A DNA stretch of 64,000 bases from Porphyrobacter sp. CACIAM 03H1 (lineage in GTDB: Bacteria; Pseudomonadota; Alphaproteobacteria; Sphingomonadales; Sphingomonadaceae): the NCBI RefSeq assembly GCF_002215495.1, contig NZ_CP021378.1, positions 2,294,764 through 2,358,763 of the forward strand, given 5' to 3'. The translations under genes and the position numbers were made by a program. Of the stretch, positions 36,390-45,044 are shown one piece after another (position 1 is the stretch's first letter; each line of letters opens with the position of its first letter). The notes below the pieces were generated by a model. It ran no database searches and had not been told where the DNA came from. It saw nothing but the letters and a program-made list of their open reading frames with translations.

Positions 36390-37517
36390 CTACTCCACGT
36401 CCTCGATCTCGACCTTCTCCCCCGTCACCCGCTGGGCGAGCGCGGCCGAGATGAAGGGATCGATGGCCCCGTCGAGCACCGCGTCGGGCGAGGTCGAGAC
36501 GACGCCGGTGCGCAGGTCCTTGACCATCTGGTAGGGCTGCAACACGTAGGAGCGGATCTGGTGGCCCCACCCGATGTCGCTCTTGGCCGAGTGCTCGGCA
36601 TTGGCGGCTTCCTCGCGGGCGCGCATCTCGGCCTCGTAGAGCCGCGCCTTGAGCATGTTCATCGCGATCTCGCGGTTCTTGTGCTGGCTGCGGTCCTGCT
36701 GGCTCGCCACCACAATGCCGGTCGGCTGGTGGGTGATGCGCACCGCGGAGTCGGTGGTGTTGACGTGCTGCCCGCCCGCGCCCGATGCGCGGTAGGTGTC
36801 GATCTTGAGGTCGGCCGGGTTGATCTCGATCTCGAAGCTGTCGTCGATCACCGGATAGACCCACACGCTCGAGAAGCTGGTGTGGCGCCGCGCCGAGCTG
36901 TCGTAGGGGCTGATGCGCACGAGGCGGTGGACGCCGCTTTCGGTCTTGGCATAGCCATAGGCGCCGTCGCCCTTGATCAGCAGCGTCGCCGACTTGATCC
37001 CGGCCTGTTCGCCCGCCTGGTATTCGACCGTGTCGACCTTGAAGCCGCGCCGTTCGGCCCAGCGCGCATACATGCGCAGCAGCATTTCGGCCCAGTCCTG
37101 GCTCTCGGTCCCGCCCGCGCCGGCGTGGATTTCGAGGTAGGTGTCGTTCCCGTCGGCCTCGCCCGAGAGCAGGGCCTGCACCTTGTCGGCATCGGCGCGG
37201 TCGGCCAGAGCGGCGAGCGTGGCGAGACCGTCCTCGACGATGGTGTCCTCGCCCTCGGCCTCGCCCATTTCGATGAATTCGATCGCGTCGGCCATCTCGG
37301 CGGCGATCTCGTTCACCGTGTTCACCGCAGTCTCGAGCGTCTTCTGCTCGCGGCTGATCGCCTGCGCCTGCTTGGGATTGTCCCAGAGGTTCGGGTCCTG
37401 CACCCGCGCGTTCAGCTCGTCGAGCCGGCGCAGCGCGCGCTCCCAGTCGAGCGACAGGCGCACCAGCGCGAGCGCAGCTTCGATCCGGTTGATGTAAGCC
37501 TGGGCCTCGGCCCGCAT
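36390..37517 (-). CDS. prfB: Peptide chain release factor 2, no programmed frameshift
   Basis: Recognises UGA and UAA stop codons and triggers peptide release. 375 residues with the GGQ motif (GAGGQHVNTTDSAVRITH) and, upstream, the stop-recognition region near HAGAGGTESQDWAEML and SGVHRLVRISPYDSSARRH. In E. coli the gene contains an in-frame UGA near codon 26 that requires +1 frameshifting. Here the corresponding place (SLDWERA, codons around 37441-37455) reads straight through with CTC GAC, so the frame is continuous from the ATG at 37517. Confidence 0.96.
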   Translation of the reverse strand: MRAEAQAYINRIEAALALVRLSLDWERALRRLDELNARVQDPNLWDNPKQAQAISREQKTLETAVNTVNEIAAEMADAIEFIEMGEAEGEDTIVEDGLATLAALADRADADKVQALLSGEADGNDTYLEIHAGAGGTESQDWAEMLLRMYARWAERRGFKVDTVEYQAGEQAGIKSATLLIKGDGAYGYAKTESGVHRLVRISPYDSSARRHTSFSSVWVYPVIDDSFEIEINPADLKIDTYRASGAGGQHVNTTDSAVRITHQPTGIVVASQQDRSQHKNREIAMNMLKARLYEAEMRAREEAANAEHSAKSDIGWGHQIRSYVLQPYQMVKDLRTGVVSTSPDAVLDGAIDPFISAALAQRVTGEKVEIEDVE

Positions 37518-37594
37518 GGTCTATCCTTCAGTCACGCGAAAAAGTCGGCACCGCTTAGCGTCGGCGGCGCGATTGTAAAGCGCCCCCGCCCGCC

Positions 37595-38137
37595 TCACTT
37601 CTTCAGCGCGCGCACCACCGCCAGCGTCTTTTCGACATGGCCGCGGTAGTCGGCATCGGAATGCACCGCCACGATCCGGCCGTCGCGGGCGATGACATAG
37701 GATGTGCGGGTGGTCAGCCCCGAAGTGCCCATCGCCACGTCATAGGCCTGGGCGATCTTCGACGAGGCGACCCCGACCGGAAAGGCATCGCGGCATTCCT
37801 CGCGGCTGAATCGCCGGAGCGTGGCGATGTCGTCGCCCGACATGCCGATCACGCTCGCCCCTGCGGCCTTGAAGCTCGGCATGGCCTCGGCAAAGGCATT
37901 GGCCTCGAGCGTGCAGCCCTTGGTGAAGGCCTTGGGGTAGAAATAGAGCACCACCGGCCCCTTCGCGAGCGCGGCGCTGAGGGTGAAGCCGAATTCCTCG
38001 CCTGCGAGCGCGGCGCGGGTCGAGAAGGCCGGGGCCTTGGCGCCGGTGGGCAGTTCCGCCGAGGCGCTGTTGAGAGGGACGGCAGCAAGCCCGGTCATGG
38101 CAAGCGCGGCGAGCGGGGCAAGGATACGGCGTGTCAT
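37595..38137 (-). CDS. Exported peroxiredoxin (BCP/AhpC-TSA family)
   Basis: Thiol peroxidase, 180 residues from ATG 38137 with GGAGG ten bases upstream. A signal peptide (MTRRILAPLAALAMTGLAAV, cleavage after NSASA) precedes a thioredoxin-fold domain. The peroxidatic Cys is in YPKAFTKGCTLEA (PxxxTxxC) and a second Cys in REECRDAFPVG may resolve it. Bacterioferritin comigratory proteins are normally cytoplasmic; this one should act in the periplasm. It sits between prfB and the PBP1A gene. Confidence 0.9.
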   Translation of the reverse strand: MTRRILAPLAALAMTGLAAVPLNSASAELPTGAKAPAFSTRAALAGEEFGFTLSAALAKGPVVLYFYPKAFTKGCTLEANAFAEAMPSFKAAGASVIGMSGDDIATLRRFSREECRDAFPVGVASSKIAQAYDVAMGTSGLTTRTSYVIARDGRIVAVHSDADYRGHVEKTLAVVRALKK

Positions 38138-38179
38138 GTCAGTCAAACCTCCGAAAGGCGCGGGCGGTTCCGGCCCGGA

Positions 38180-40696
38180 TCAGTCGATCCCGCCCTCTTC
38201 GTACTCCACGTCGTCCTCCGGCGCATCGATCACCGCGCTTTCGGCGTTCTGGCGTCCGGCGCGGATCAGCGCGAGGATCTCGTTGCGCTTGGCGGCAATG
38301 GCGTCCTGGCGAGTGTAGCGTTCGGGTTCGGTGTCGGGCTTGAAGGCTTCCCAGATGATTGCCGACTTGGGATCATCGGTAGGCCAGCCTTCGAAGACGC
38401 GCTTGCCCGAGCGGCGGTCGACGCGCACCATGCGAACCCCGGCAGGCGCAACGGCGGGCAGATCGGACCACTTCGGCTTGGTCTTCTCGATCAGGCTCTT
38501 GATGATGGGCGCGGCGATCGTGCCGCCATAGGCATAGCCGCCCATGTTGCGCGGCTGGTCGAAGCCGACATAGGCGCCAGCGATCATCTGCTGGGTGCCG
38601 CCGATGAACCACACGTCCTTGGGGCCAGTGGTGGTGCCGGTCTTGCCGAACAGCGGGAGGTTCAGCGGATTGAGCACGGTCGCCGTGCCGCGGCTCACCG
38701 CTCCGCGCAGCATGTGCATCACCTGGAAGGCGGTGCGCGCGTCCATCGCCTGCGCGCCCTTGACGCCGAAGCGCGGCATCGGCTTGCCGTCCCATTTCGC
38801 CATGTTGCAGCCGCGGCATTCGCGGTTGTCGGCGCGCCACAGCACCTTGCCGCGGCGGTCCTGCACGTAGTCGATCACCGTCGGCGGATTGAGCCGCCCG
38901 TGGTTGGCGAGCGCGGAATAGGCGGCAACCATCTTGACCAGCGTGGTCTCCCCCGCCCCGAGCGCGGTCGAGGGATAGGCCGGAAACTTGCCGATGCCGA
39001 GCTTCTCGATCCCCTGCACGACATTGTTCATGCCGGCGGTCATGCCGATCTGCACGGTCATGATGTTCTGCGACTGCTCGAGCCCGTAGCGCATCGGGTG
39101 CTGCCCCCCGCTGCCCGAGCCGCGGATGCACTTCTCGCCGAGGTTGGCGCCCTGATAGTAGCAGAAGCGCGAGTTATCGACCTGGGTCGAGGGGGTCATG
39201 CCGGTGTCGAGGCCCGCCGCATAGACAAAAGGCTTGATGGTCGATCCCGGCTGGCGATTGGCCTGCGTGGCGCGGTTGAAATCGGACAGGCGGTGATCGA
39301 ACCCGCCCTGCATCGCCAGCACCCGGCCGGTCTGCGCGCTCTCGACCACCAGAGCGCCCTGCGCCTCGGGGATGGTGCGGACATTCCAGCCATTGCCCGA
39401 GGGGCTGGCGGCGATGACGTCGCCGGCCTTGAGGGCATTGGGCAGATTACCGAGCGGCGCTTCGGTGCCGTCGGAAAAGCCGATCTGCGCCGATTGTCCG
39501 CTGCGCCGGGTGACGACGCCGACGCGCCAGTCCTTGTAGCTGATGCCGAGCGGCGAGGATTGCAGCTGGCTCGCCCAGTTGCCCTCGGAGACGTCGATCG
39601 TCGCGATGGGCCCCGCCCATGCCCGCCCGCCGTGATAGCGCAGCAGCCCCTCGCGCAGCGCATCGCGCGCGGCAAGCTGCATGTCGGGATCGAGGCTGGT
39701 GCGCACCCAAAGACCCCCGGCATAGACCGAGTTCGGCCCCTCCTCCGCGGTCTCGCCAAAACGCTCGATCAGCTCGCGGCGCACTTCTTCGAGGAAATAG
39801 CCCGCGTCGACGCTGCGTTCGCGCCGCTGGGTGACGAGGCCGAGGGGCCTCGCCGCCGCCGCGCGTCGCTCCGAACCGGTGATGAAGCCGTTCGCCTCCA
39901 TCTGGCCGAGCACGAAATTGCGCCGTTCGAGCGCCGCCTGTTCCTGTCCCTTGCGGCCATAGCGTTCCGGCGCCTTGGGCAGGATCGCGAGGAAGGCCAT
40001 CTCGTGCAGTTCGAGCGCGTCCACGTCCTTGTCGAAATAGGCCCGCGCCGCCGCCTGCACCCCGAAGGAGCGGCGCCCGAGCGGGATCTCGTTCAAATAG
40101 AGTTCGAGGATTTCCTGCTTGGTCAGCACCTGCTCGATGCGGCTGGCGAGAATCATTTCCTTGAGTTTGCGGGTGACCGAATATTCGTCGCCCAGCAGCA
40201 GGTTCTTGGCGACCTGCTGGGTGATGGTCGATCCGCCCACCGCACGCTCGCCAGTGCCGGCCTTGCGCGCATAGTCGAACACGGCGTTGGCGGTGCCGAA
40301 GAAGTCGATGCCGCCGTGGCTGAAGAAGGTCTTGTCCTCGGCGGAGAGATAGGCCTCGATCAGCTTCTGCGGGAAATCGGCATATTGCAGCTGCACCCGC
40401 CGCTCGCGGGCATAGGAGTGGACGATCTCGCCATCGTAGCCGCGCACCACGGTGGGCAACGGGGTTTCGTAGGTGAGCAGCGCCTCGGCTTCTGGCAGGT
40501 CGCTCGCCAGCCACACGAAGACCGCGATCCAAAGGGCAAGGAACAGGCCGAAGGCGATCGCCACCGCCTTGAACAGGCGGCTTTCGCGCCAGCGCACGCG
40601 GAACCACGCCAGCGCCCCGCCGACATCGCGGTTCACGCGATAGCGCAGATAGGCCCAGGTCGAAGTCTGGTCGGGGGCGGGGGCAGGCTCGGTCAT
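38180..40696 (-). CDS. mrcA: Penicillin-binding protein 1A, bifunctional transglycosylase/transpeptidase
   Basis: Class A PBP that polymerises and cross-links peptidoglycan. 838 residues: cytoplasmic tail, transmembrane helix at about 43-64 (AVAIAFGLFLALWIAVFVWL), glycosyltransferase domain with EDKTFFSHGGID and GGSTITQQVAKNLLL, an OB-like linker, and the transpeptidase with the active-site Ser in PGSTIKPFVYA, the SQN motif (YGLEQSQNIM) and FGKTGTTTGPKD. The amidase gene is 54 bases upstream in the same direction, so synthesis and remodelling enzymes are paired. Confidence 0.96.
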   Translation of the reverse strand: MTEPAPAPDQTSTWAYLRYRVNRDVGGALAWFRVRWRESRLFKAVAIAFGLFLALWIAVFVWLASDLPEAEALLTYETPLPTVVRGYDGEIVHSYARERRVQLQYADFPQKLIEAYLSAEDKTFFSHGGIDFFGTANAVFDYARKAGTGERAVGGSTITQQVAKNLLLGDEYSVTRKLKEMILASRIEQVLTKQEILELYLNEIPLGRRSFGVQAAARAYFDKDVDALELHEMAFLAILPKAPERYGRKGQEQAALERRNFVLGQMEANGFITGSERRAAAARPLGLVTQRRERSVDAGYFLEEVRRELIERFGETAEEGPNSVYAGGLWVRTSLDPDMQLAARDALREGLLRYHGGRAWAGPIATIDVSEGNWASQLQSSPLGISYKDWRVGVVTRRSGQSAQIGFSDGTEAPLGNLPNALKAGDVIAASPSGNGWNVRTIPEAQGALVVESAQTGRVLAMQGGFDHRLSDFNRATQANRQPGSTIKPFVYAAGLDTGMTPSTQVDNSRFCYYQGANLGEKCIRGSGSGGQHPMRYGLEQSQNIMTVQIGMTAGMNNVVQGIEKLGIGKFPAYPSTALGAGETTLVKMVAAYSALANHGRLNPPTVIDYVQDRRGKVLWRADNRECRGCNMAKWDGKPMPRFGVKGAQAMDARTAFQVMHMLRGAVSRGTATVLNPLNLPLFGKTGTTTGPKDVWFIGGTQQMIAGAYVGFDQPRNMGGYAYGGTIAAPIIKSLIEKTKPKWSDLPAVAPAGVRMVRVDRRSGKRVFEGWPTDDPKSAIIWEAFKPDTEPERYTRQDAIAAKRNEILALIRAGRQNAESAVIDAPEDDVEYEEGGID

Positions 40697-40750
40697 GGAC
40701 CGGGGGCAACTAGCACGCGAGGCTCGGCCAAGGCTAGCCGCTTTGCGAAC

Positions 40751-41650
40751 CTATCCGCCGCCCGGCGCCGTCTCGCGGCGGCGGGCGAAATGGACCCTGA
40801 TCGCCCGGGCCAGCACCGCGGCATATTGCGCCCTGCCCTCTGCCGTGGTGAGCCGCGCGCGATCGGTGAGGTTGGTGACGAAGCCGCTCTCGAACAGAAC
40901 CGAGGGCACATCGGGCGCGCGCAGCACCGCCAGCGCGGCCGAACGGCGCGGCTGGGGGACGAAGGCGAGCGCCCCCTCCCCCTCGCGCTCGATCAGCCCG
41001 GCAAAGGCGATCGATTCCTCGAGGGTGCGCTGCTGCGACAATCCGACCAGGATCGCGCTCACCGCTGCGCTTTCGCCGTCGATGGTGATGCCGTTCAGCC
41101 GGTCGGCATCGTTCTCGCGCGCGGCAAAGCGGGCCGCCGCCTCGCTTGAGGCCTCGTCCGAGAGGGTGTAGATGCTCGCCCCGGCGACATCGGCGTTCTC
41201 CCCGGCGGAATCGGCATGGACCGAGATGAACAGATCGGCCTCGAGCCGCCGGGCGATCTCGGGACGGTGCGCGAGCGGCAGGATGCGGTCGTCGGCCCGG
41301 GTCAGCGCTACGCGGATGCCGCCCTGCCGCAGCAGCTCGTCGCGCAGCGCGAGTGCGAGGGCGAGCGTGATGTCCTTCTCGCGGAAGCGCCGACCCGCAT
41401 CGTCGGTCCCGATCGCGCCGGGATCGCGCCCGCCATGCCCGGCATCGATCACCACCAGCGGGCGCGAGGGATCGGAGGGCCCGGCGACCGGCGGCAGCTC
41501 GAGCGGCGCCTGCCTTTCCTCGAGCACGAAGCGCAGCACATAGTCGCGCCCCCATTGCGGCACCGGGATTGTCAGCCCGAACGCCGCCGCCCCGCCCAGC
41601 AGCGCGGCCGGCACCAGCACGAGGATCAGCAGAAGCGTGCGATAGCTCAT
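40751..41650 (-). CDS. N-acetylmuramoyl-L-alanine amidase (Amidase_3, AmiC-like)
   Basis: Zinc enzyme that cleaves the bond between MurNAc and the peptide stem, for daughter-cell separation. 299 residues: an N-terminal membrane anchor or signal (LLLILVLVPAALLGGAAAF), then the Amidase_3 domain with zinc ligands in VIDAGHGGRDPGAIG (His), FREKDITL (Glu), ISVHADS (His) and LFESGFVTN (catalytic Glu). There is no AMIN domain, so localisation is not by septal AMIN binding. ATG 41650 faces rne across a 425-base gap. Confidence 0.93.
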   Translation of the reverse strand: MSYRTLLLILVLVPAALLGGAAAFGLTIPVPQWGRDYVLRFVLEERQAPLELPPVAGPSDPSRPLVVIDAGHGGRDPGAIGTDDAGRRFREKDITLALALALRDELLRQGGIRVALTRADDRILPLAHRPEIARRLEADLFISVHADSAGENADVAGASIYTLSDEASSEAAARFAARENDADRLNGITIDGESAAVSAILVGLSQQRTLEESIAFAGLIEREGEGALAFVPQPRRSAALAVLRAPDVPSVLFESGFVTNLTDRARLTTAEGRAQYAAVLARAIRVHFARRRETAPGGG

Positions 41651-42075
41651 TGCCGCTGCGGCTTACGTTCTTGCGCGAAGGAAACGCAATAGAGTTGCGG
41701 GGTTTGCCCCACAGTGCTAGCAGTTCTGTCATGGAGGCCGGATCATGGCGCAGCCTTGCGCCCGCGCCCGCCTCTTGCGCCGGGGCACACTCCTTTATTC
41801 GCTCCCCGGACCAGTACAGGTTGATGCAGTGACAGATCGCTTTTCCCGGACAACGAGCACCATGCGCCTTGTGCGCCCCTGTGCCGTTGCGGGAGGAGGC
41901 GCGGCGCTAGCCCGCACATCCGCCACCGCAGACACGAGCTTCGCGCCGAGCGGCTTTGCCCCTCACAGCGCGATTTCCCCTTCCGGCACCGCCTTCGGGC
42001 TCGCCGGTTCACCACACAATGCGCGCCCCCTTCGCGTCCGTTCGCGGACCAGGCCGGGCGCATGGAGACTATTCA
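41651..42075 (+). promoter_or_regulatory. Divergent intergenic region with a structured rne 5' leader
   Basis: 425 bases between the amidase ATG (minus) and the rne ATG (plus) with no credible gene. It must hold the promoters of both. Near the rne start it contains two hairpins: CCGGC/GCCGG (41983-41987 with 42003-42007) and GTCCG-TTCG-CGGAC (42036-42049), a UUCG-loop stem. Long leaders that allow RNase E to control its own mRNA are known in enterobacteria; a similar role here is inference. Confidence 0.45.
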
Positions 42076-44868
42076 ATGGCAACGCGCATGCTCATCGATG
42101 CGCGCCACCCGGAAGAAACCCGGGTGGCGGTTCTGCAAGGCAACCGGATTGAGGAATTCGATTTCGAATCTGCCGAACACAAGCAGATCAAGGGCAATAT
42201 CTATCTCGCGAAAGTAACCCGGGTCGAACCGTCGCTACAGGCGGCCTTCGTCGACTTCGGCGGCAATCGCCACGGCTTCCTCGCCTTCAGCGAAATCCAT
42301 CCCGACTACTACCAGATTCCCAAGGCGGATCGCGACGCGCTGCTCGCCGAAGAAGCCGAGGCCGCCGAGGAAGAGGAACGCCTGCGCGCCGAGGAAGAGG
42401 ACGAAGGCATCGCGCCCGGCGCCGAATACGACGCCGAGGACGAAAGCGGCGAGGCGCTCGCCGAGGACTTCGCCGAGAACGGCGTCGAGGAAGTCGACAC
42501 CTCCGACAAGGACGATGTCGCCACGATCGAAGGCGGCGCCTCCGACGAGGAAGACAGCGCCGACGACGACAACGGCGACGAAGAAGGCGGCGAGGAAGCC
42601 GCCGGGGACGGCGACAGCGGCGAGGAACGCGGCCGTCGCGGTCGTGGCCGTCGCCGCCAGGGCAAGGGCGACAAGGGCGGCGAGCGCGGGCGAGCCCGCG
42701 CCAAGCAGGTCGACGAGGTGCGCGCCAAGCGCATGGCGCTGCGCCGCCGCTACAAAATCCAGGACGTGATCCAGCGCCGCCAGGTGCTGCTGGTGCAGGT
42801 CGTCAAGGAAGAACGCGGCAACAAGGGCGCGGCGCTCACCACCTATCTCAGCCTCGCCGGACGCTATACCGTGCTGATGCCCAACAGCACCAGCGGCGGC
42901 GGCATCAGCCGCAAGATCAGCTCGACCAGCGATCGCAAGCGGCTGAAGGAAATGGTCTCCGACCTCAAGCTGCCCAAGACCATGGGTTTGATCGTGCGCA
43001 CCGCCGGCATGAGCCGCACCAAGCCCGAGATCAAGCGCGACTTCGATTACCTCGCCCGCGTGTGGGACGAGATCCGCGAGAAGACCCTCGCCTCGGTCGC
43101 ACCGGCGCTGATCCATTCGGACAGCGACCTCATCAAGCGCGCGATCCGCGACATCTACAACAAGGAAATCGAGGAAGTCGTCGTCGAGGGCGAGGAAGGC
43201 TACAAGTCGGCCAAGGCCTTCATGAAGCTGCTGATGCCCAGCCACGCGCGGCGGGTGAAGGCCTATGTCGATCCGGTTCCGCTGTTCCAGCGCTACGGCG
43301 CGGAGGATCAGCTCAAGGCGATGTATGACCCGATGGTGCAGCTGAAGAGCGGCGGCTACCTCATCATCAACCCGACCGAGGCGCTGGTGTCGATCGACAT
43401 CAACTCCGGGCGCTCCACCAAGGAGCACGGGATCGAGGCGACCGCGCTCCACACCAACCTCGAAGCGGCCAAGGAAATCGCCCGCCAGCTGCGCCTGCGC
43501 GACATGGCCGGCCTCGTCGTCATCGACTTCATCGACATGGAGTACCCCTCCAACGTCCGGAAGGTCGAGAAGGCGATGAAGGAGGCTCTGAAGAACGATC
43601 GCGCCCGCATTCAGGTGGGCCGGATCAGCTCCTTCGGCCTCATGGAAATGAGCCGCCAGCGCTTGCGCACCGGCGTGCTCGAAGCGACCACCCGCCCCTG
43701 CCCGCATTGCGACGGCACCGGCCTCGTGCGCACCGCGTCGTCCGCGGGCCTCTCGGCGCTGCGCCTGATCGAGGACGAGGCGGCCAAGGGCAAGGGCACG
43801 CTCATCCGCCTCGCGGCCTCCACCGAGGCGGCGATCTATCTCCTCAACGAGAAGCGCGCCGACCTCGTCGAGATCGAGCAACGTTACGGCGTCAGCGTCG
43901 AAGTCGTGCCGGAAGGCGAACAGGAAGGCGCGAAGATGAGCGTCTCGAGCGCCGGGCCGCGTCCGGTCCATGCGCCCAAGTTCGAGCCGATCATCGACGA
44001 GGACGACGACGATCTGCCCGAGAACGAGGATGATTACGCCGAGGAAGAGGCCGAGGAGCGTCAGGAGCGTCAGCCCCGCCGCGAACGCGGTGAAGGAGAC
44101 GACGAGGGTGGGCGCAAGAAGAAGCGCCGGCGTCGGCGCGGCGGCCGCAACCGCAATCGCGATCGCGAGGACGGTGCCGAAAACGACAACGGCGAAGACG
44201 GCACCGAAGCCGATGCCGAGGGCGAGGACAACGGCGAGACCGCCGCTCCCGAAGCCGGCGAGGACGGCGAAGGTCGTCCCAAGAAGCGCCGCCGTCGCGG
44301 CGGTCGCGGTCGCAAGCGTCGCGAAGGCGGTGAAGGCGAAGGCGCCGACGGGGAGCCCACCGGCGATGATGGCGAAGGCGTGACCGACGCCGAAGGCGAG
44401 GCCGAAGCGCCCCCGCCCGCCCAGGAACCGCTGGACGAAGCACCCGCCGAGGCCGAAGGCCCCGCCGAAGAAACGCCGGCCGCAAAGCCCAGGAGGGTCC
44501 GGGCGCCGCGCAAGAAGAAGGATGCCGAGCCCGTCGCAGCCGAAGAAGCGCCTGCCGAACTCGCGCCCGAACTCGCCGCCGCCGCTGCCGACGAGGCGGC
44601 TCCTGCCGGGGATGCGGAAGCGCCGGCCGAGAAGCCCAAGCGCAAGCGCGCCCCGCGCAAGACCAAGGCGGCCGCTGCCGAGGCCAGCGAATCGCTCTCC
44701 GAGCAGGTTGCCGAGGACATGGCCGTGATCGCCGGTCCCGACGACGCACCCCAGACCGCCGAGGCCATGGCGGCCGAGACGGCGGAAGAGGACAACGCCG
44801 GAGATGCCGACGCCAAGGACGAGGCCAAGCCGCGCCGCGGCTGGTGGCAGCGCACCTTCGGCGAATAG
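42076..44868 (+). CDS. rne: Ribonuclease E
   Basis: Endoribonuclease that initiates mRNA decay and processes stable RNAs. 930 residues from ATG 42076 (MATRMLIDARHPEETRVAV), with GGAGA eight bases upstream. The S1 domain is split by an insert of about 125 residues (about 88-212) that is first Glu/Asp-rich then Arg/Lys-rich. The catalytic core follows (VSIDINSGRSTKEHG, VVIDFIDMEYPSN) and the Zn-link CPHCDGTG (Cys about 541 and 544). The C-terminal third alternates basic and acidic tracts, the RNA- and partner-binding scaffold, ending WWQRTFGE. No separate degradosome-partner motif is recognisable. Confidence 0.96.
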   Translation: MATRMLIDARHPEETRVAVLQGNRIEEFDFESAEHKQIKGNIYLAKVTRVEPSLQAAFVDFGGNRHGFLAFSEIHPDYYQIPKADRDALLAEEAEAAEEEERLRAEEEDEGIAPGAEYDAEDESGEALAEDFAENGVEEVDTSDKDDVATIEGGASDEEDSADDDNGDEEGGEEAAGDGDSGEERGRRGRGRRRQGKGDKGGERGRARAKQVDEVRAKRMALRRRYKIQDVIQRRQVLLVQVVKEERGNKGAALTTYLSLAGRYTVLMPNSTSGGGISRKISSTSDRKRLKEMVSDLKLPKTMGLIVRTAGMSRTKPEIKRDFDYLARVWDEIREKTLASVAPALIHSDSDLIKRAIRDIYNKEIEEVVVEGEEGYKSAKAFMKLLMPSHARRVKAYVDPVPLFQRYGAEDQLKAMYDPMVQLKSGGYLIINPTEALVSIDINSGRSTKEHGIEATALHTNLEAAKEIARQLRLRDMAGLVVIDFIDMEYPSNVRKVEKAMKEALKNDRARIQVGRISSFGLMEMSRQRLRTGVLEATTRPCPHCDGTGLVRTASSAGLSALRLIEDEAAKGKGTLIRLAASTEAAIYLLNEKRADLVEIEQRYGVSVEVVPEGEQEGAKMSVSSAGPRPVHAPKFEPIIDEDDDDLPENEDDYAEEEAEERQERQPRRERGEGDDEGGRKKKRRRRRGGRNRNRDREDGAENDNGEDGTEADAEGEDNGETAAPEAGEDGEGRPKKRRRRGGRGRKRREGGEGEGADGEPTGDDGEGVTDAEGEAEAPPPAQEPLDEAPAEAEGPAEETPAAKPRRVRAPRKKKDAEPVAAEEAPAELAPELAAAAADEAAPAGDAEAPAEKPKRKRAPRKTKAAAAEASESLSEQVAEDMAVIAGPDDAPQTAEAMAAETAEEDNAGDADAKDEAKPRRGWWQRTFGE

Positions 44869-44892
44869 GCCGGGCCGGGACCGGAAGAAATG

Positions 44893-44930
44893 AGGGCGGG
44901 AAGGAGCGATCTTTCCCGCCCTTTTTCTTT
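44893..44930 (+). terminator. Intrinsic terminator of rne
   Basis: GGGCGGGAA/TTTCCCGCCC forms a strong nine to ten base-pair stem with a loop around GGAGCGATC, directly followed by TTTTTCTTT. It begins about 25 bases after the rne TAG. Confidence 0.88.
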
Positions 44931-44943
44931 GCAGCCGCTGCTC

Positions 44944-45028
44944 GGACCCACCCCCAGCCCCTCCCGGAAGCGGGAGGGGAGCGAGACTTGCCGAGCCGAA
45001 GGCGAGGCTAGTCGCAGCGGGGTGGGCC
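44944..45028. repeat. Nested palindromic intergenic element downstream of rne
   Basis: Outer arms GGACCCACCCC and GGGGTGGGCC enclose two inner hairpins: CCCCTCCCG-GAA-CGGGAGGGG (about 44959-44979) and GACTTGCCGAGCC/GGCGAGGCTAGTC. The whole can fold as a three-way junction. It is in the rne-to-methyltransferase convergent gap and resembles mobile REP/BIME-type elements; I see no second full copy in this window. A further AACGGG-TG-CCCGTT palindrome lies at 45032-45045. Confidence 0.75.
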
Positions 45029-45044
45029 TCCAACGGGTGCCCGT

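Noticed and set aside
37637..41149. Open frame of 1170 codons antisense to the peroxiredoxin and PBP1A
   Set aside because: It overlaps two genes with clear families on the opposite strand; composition is that of a GC-frame shadow.
42340..42712. Repeated GAGGAA/GCCGAGG-like runs in rne as a possible tandem repeat or CRISPR
   Set aside because: They encode the Glu/Asp-rich protein insert in frame and have no regular unit length or spacers.
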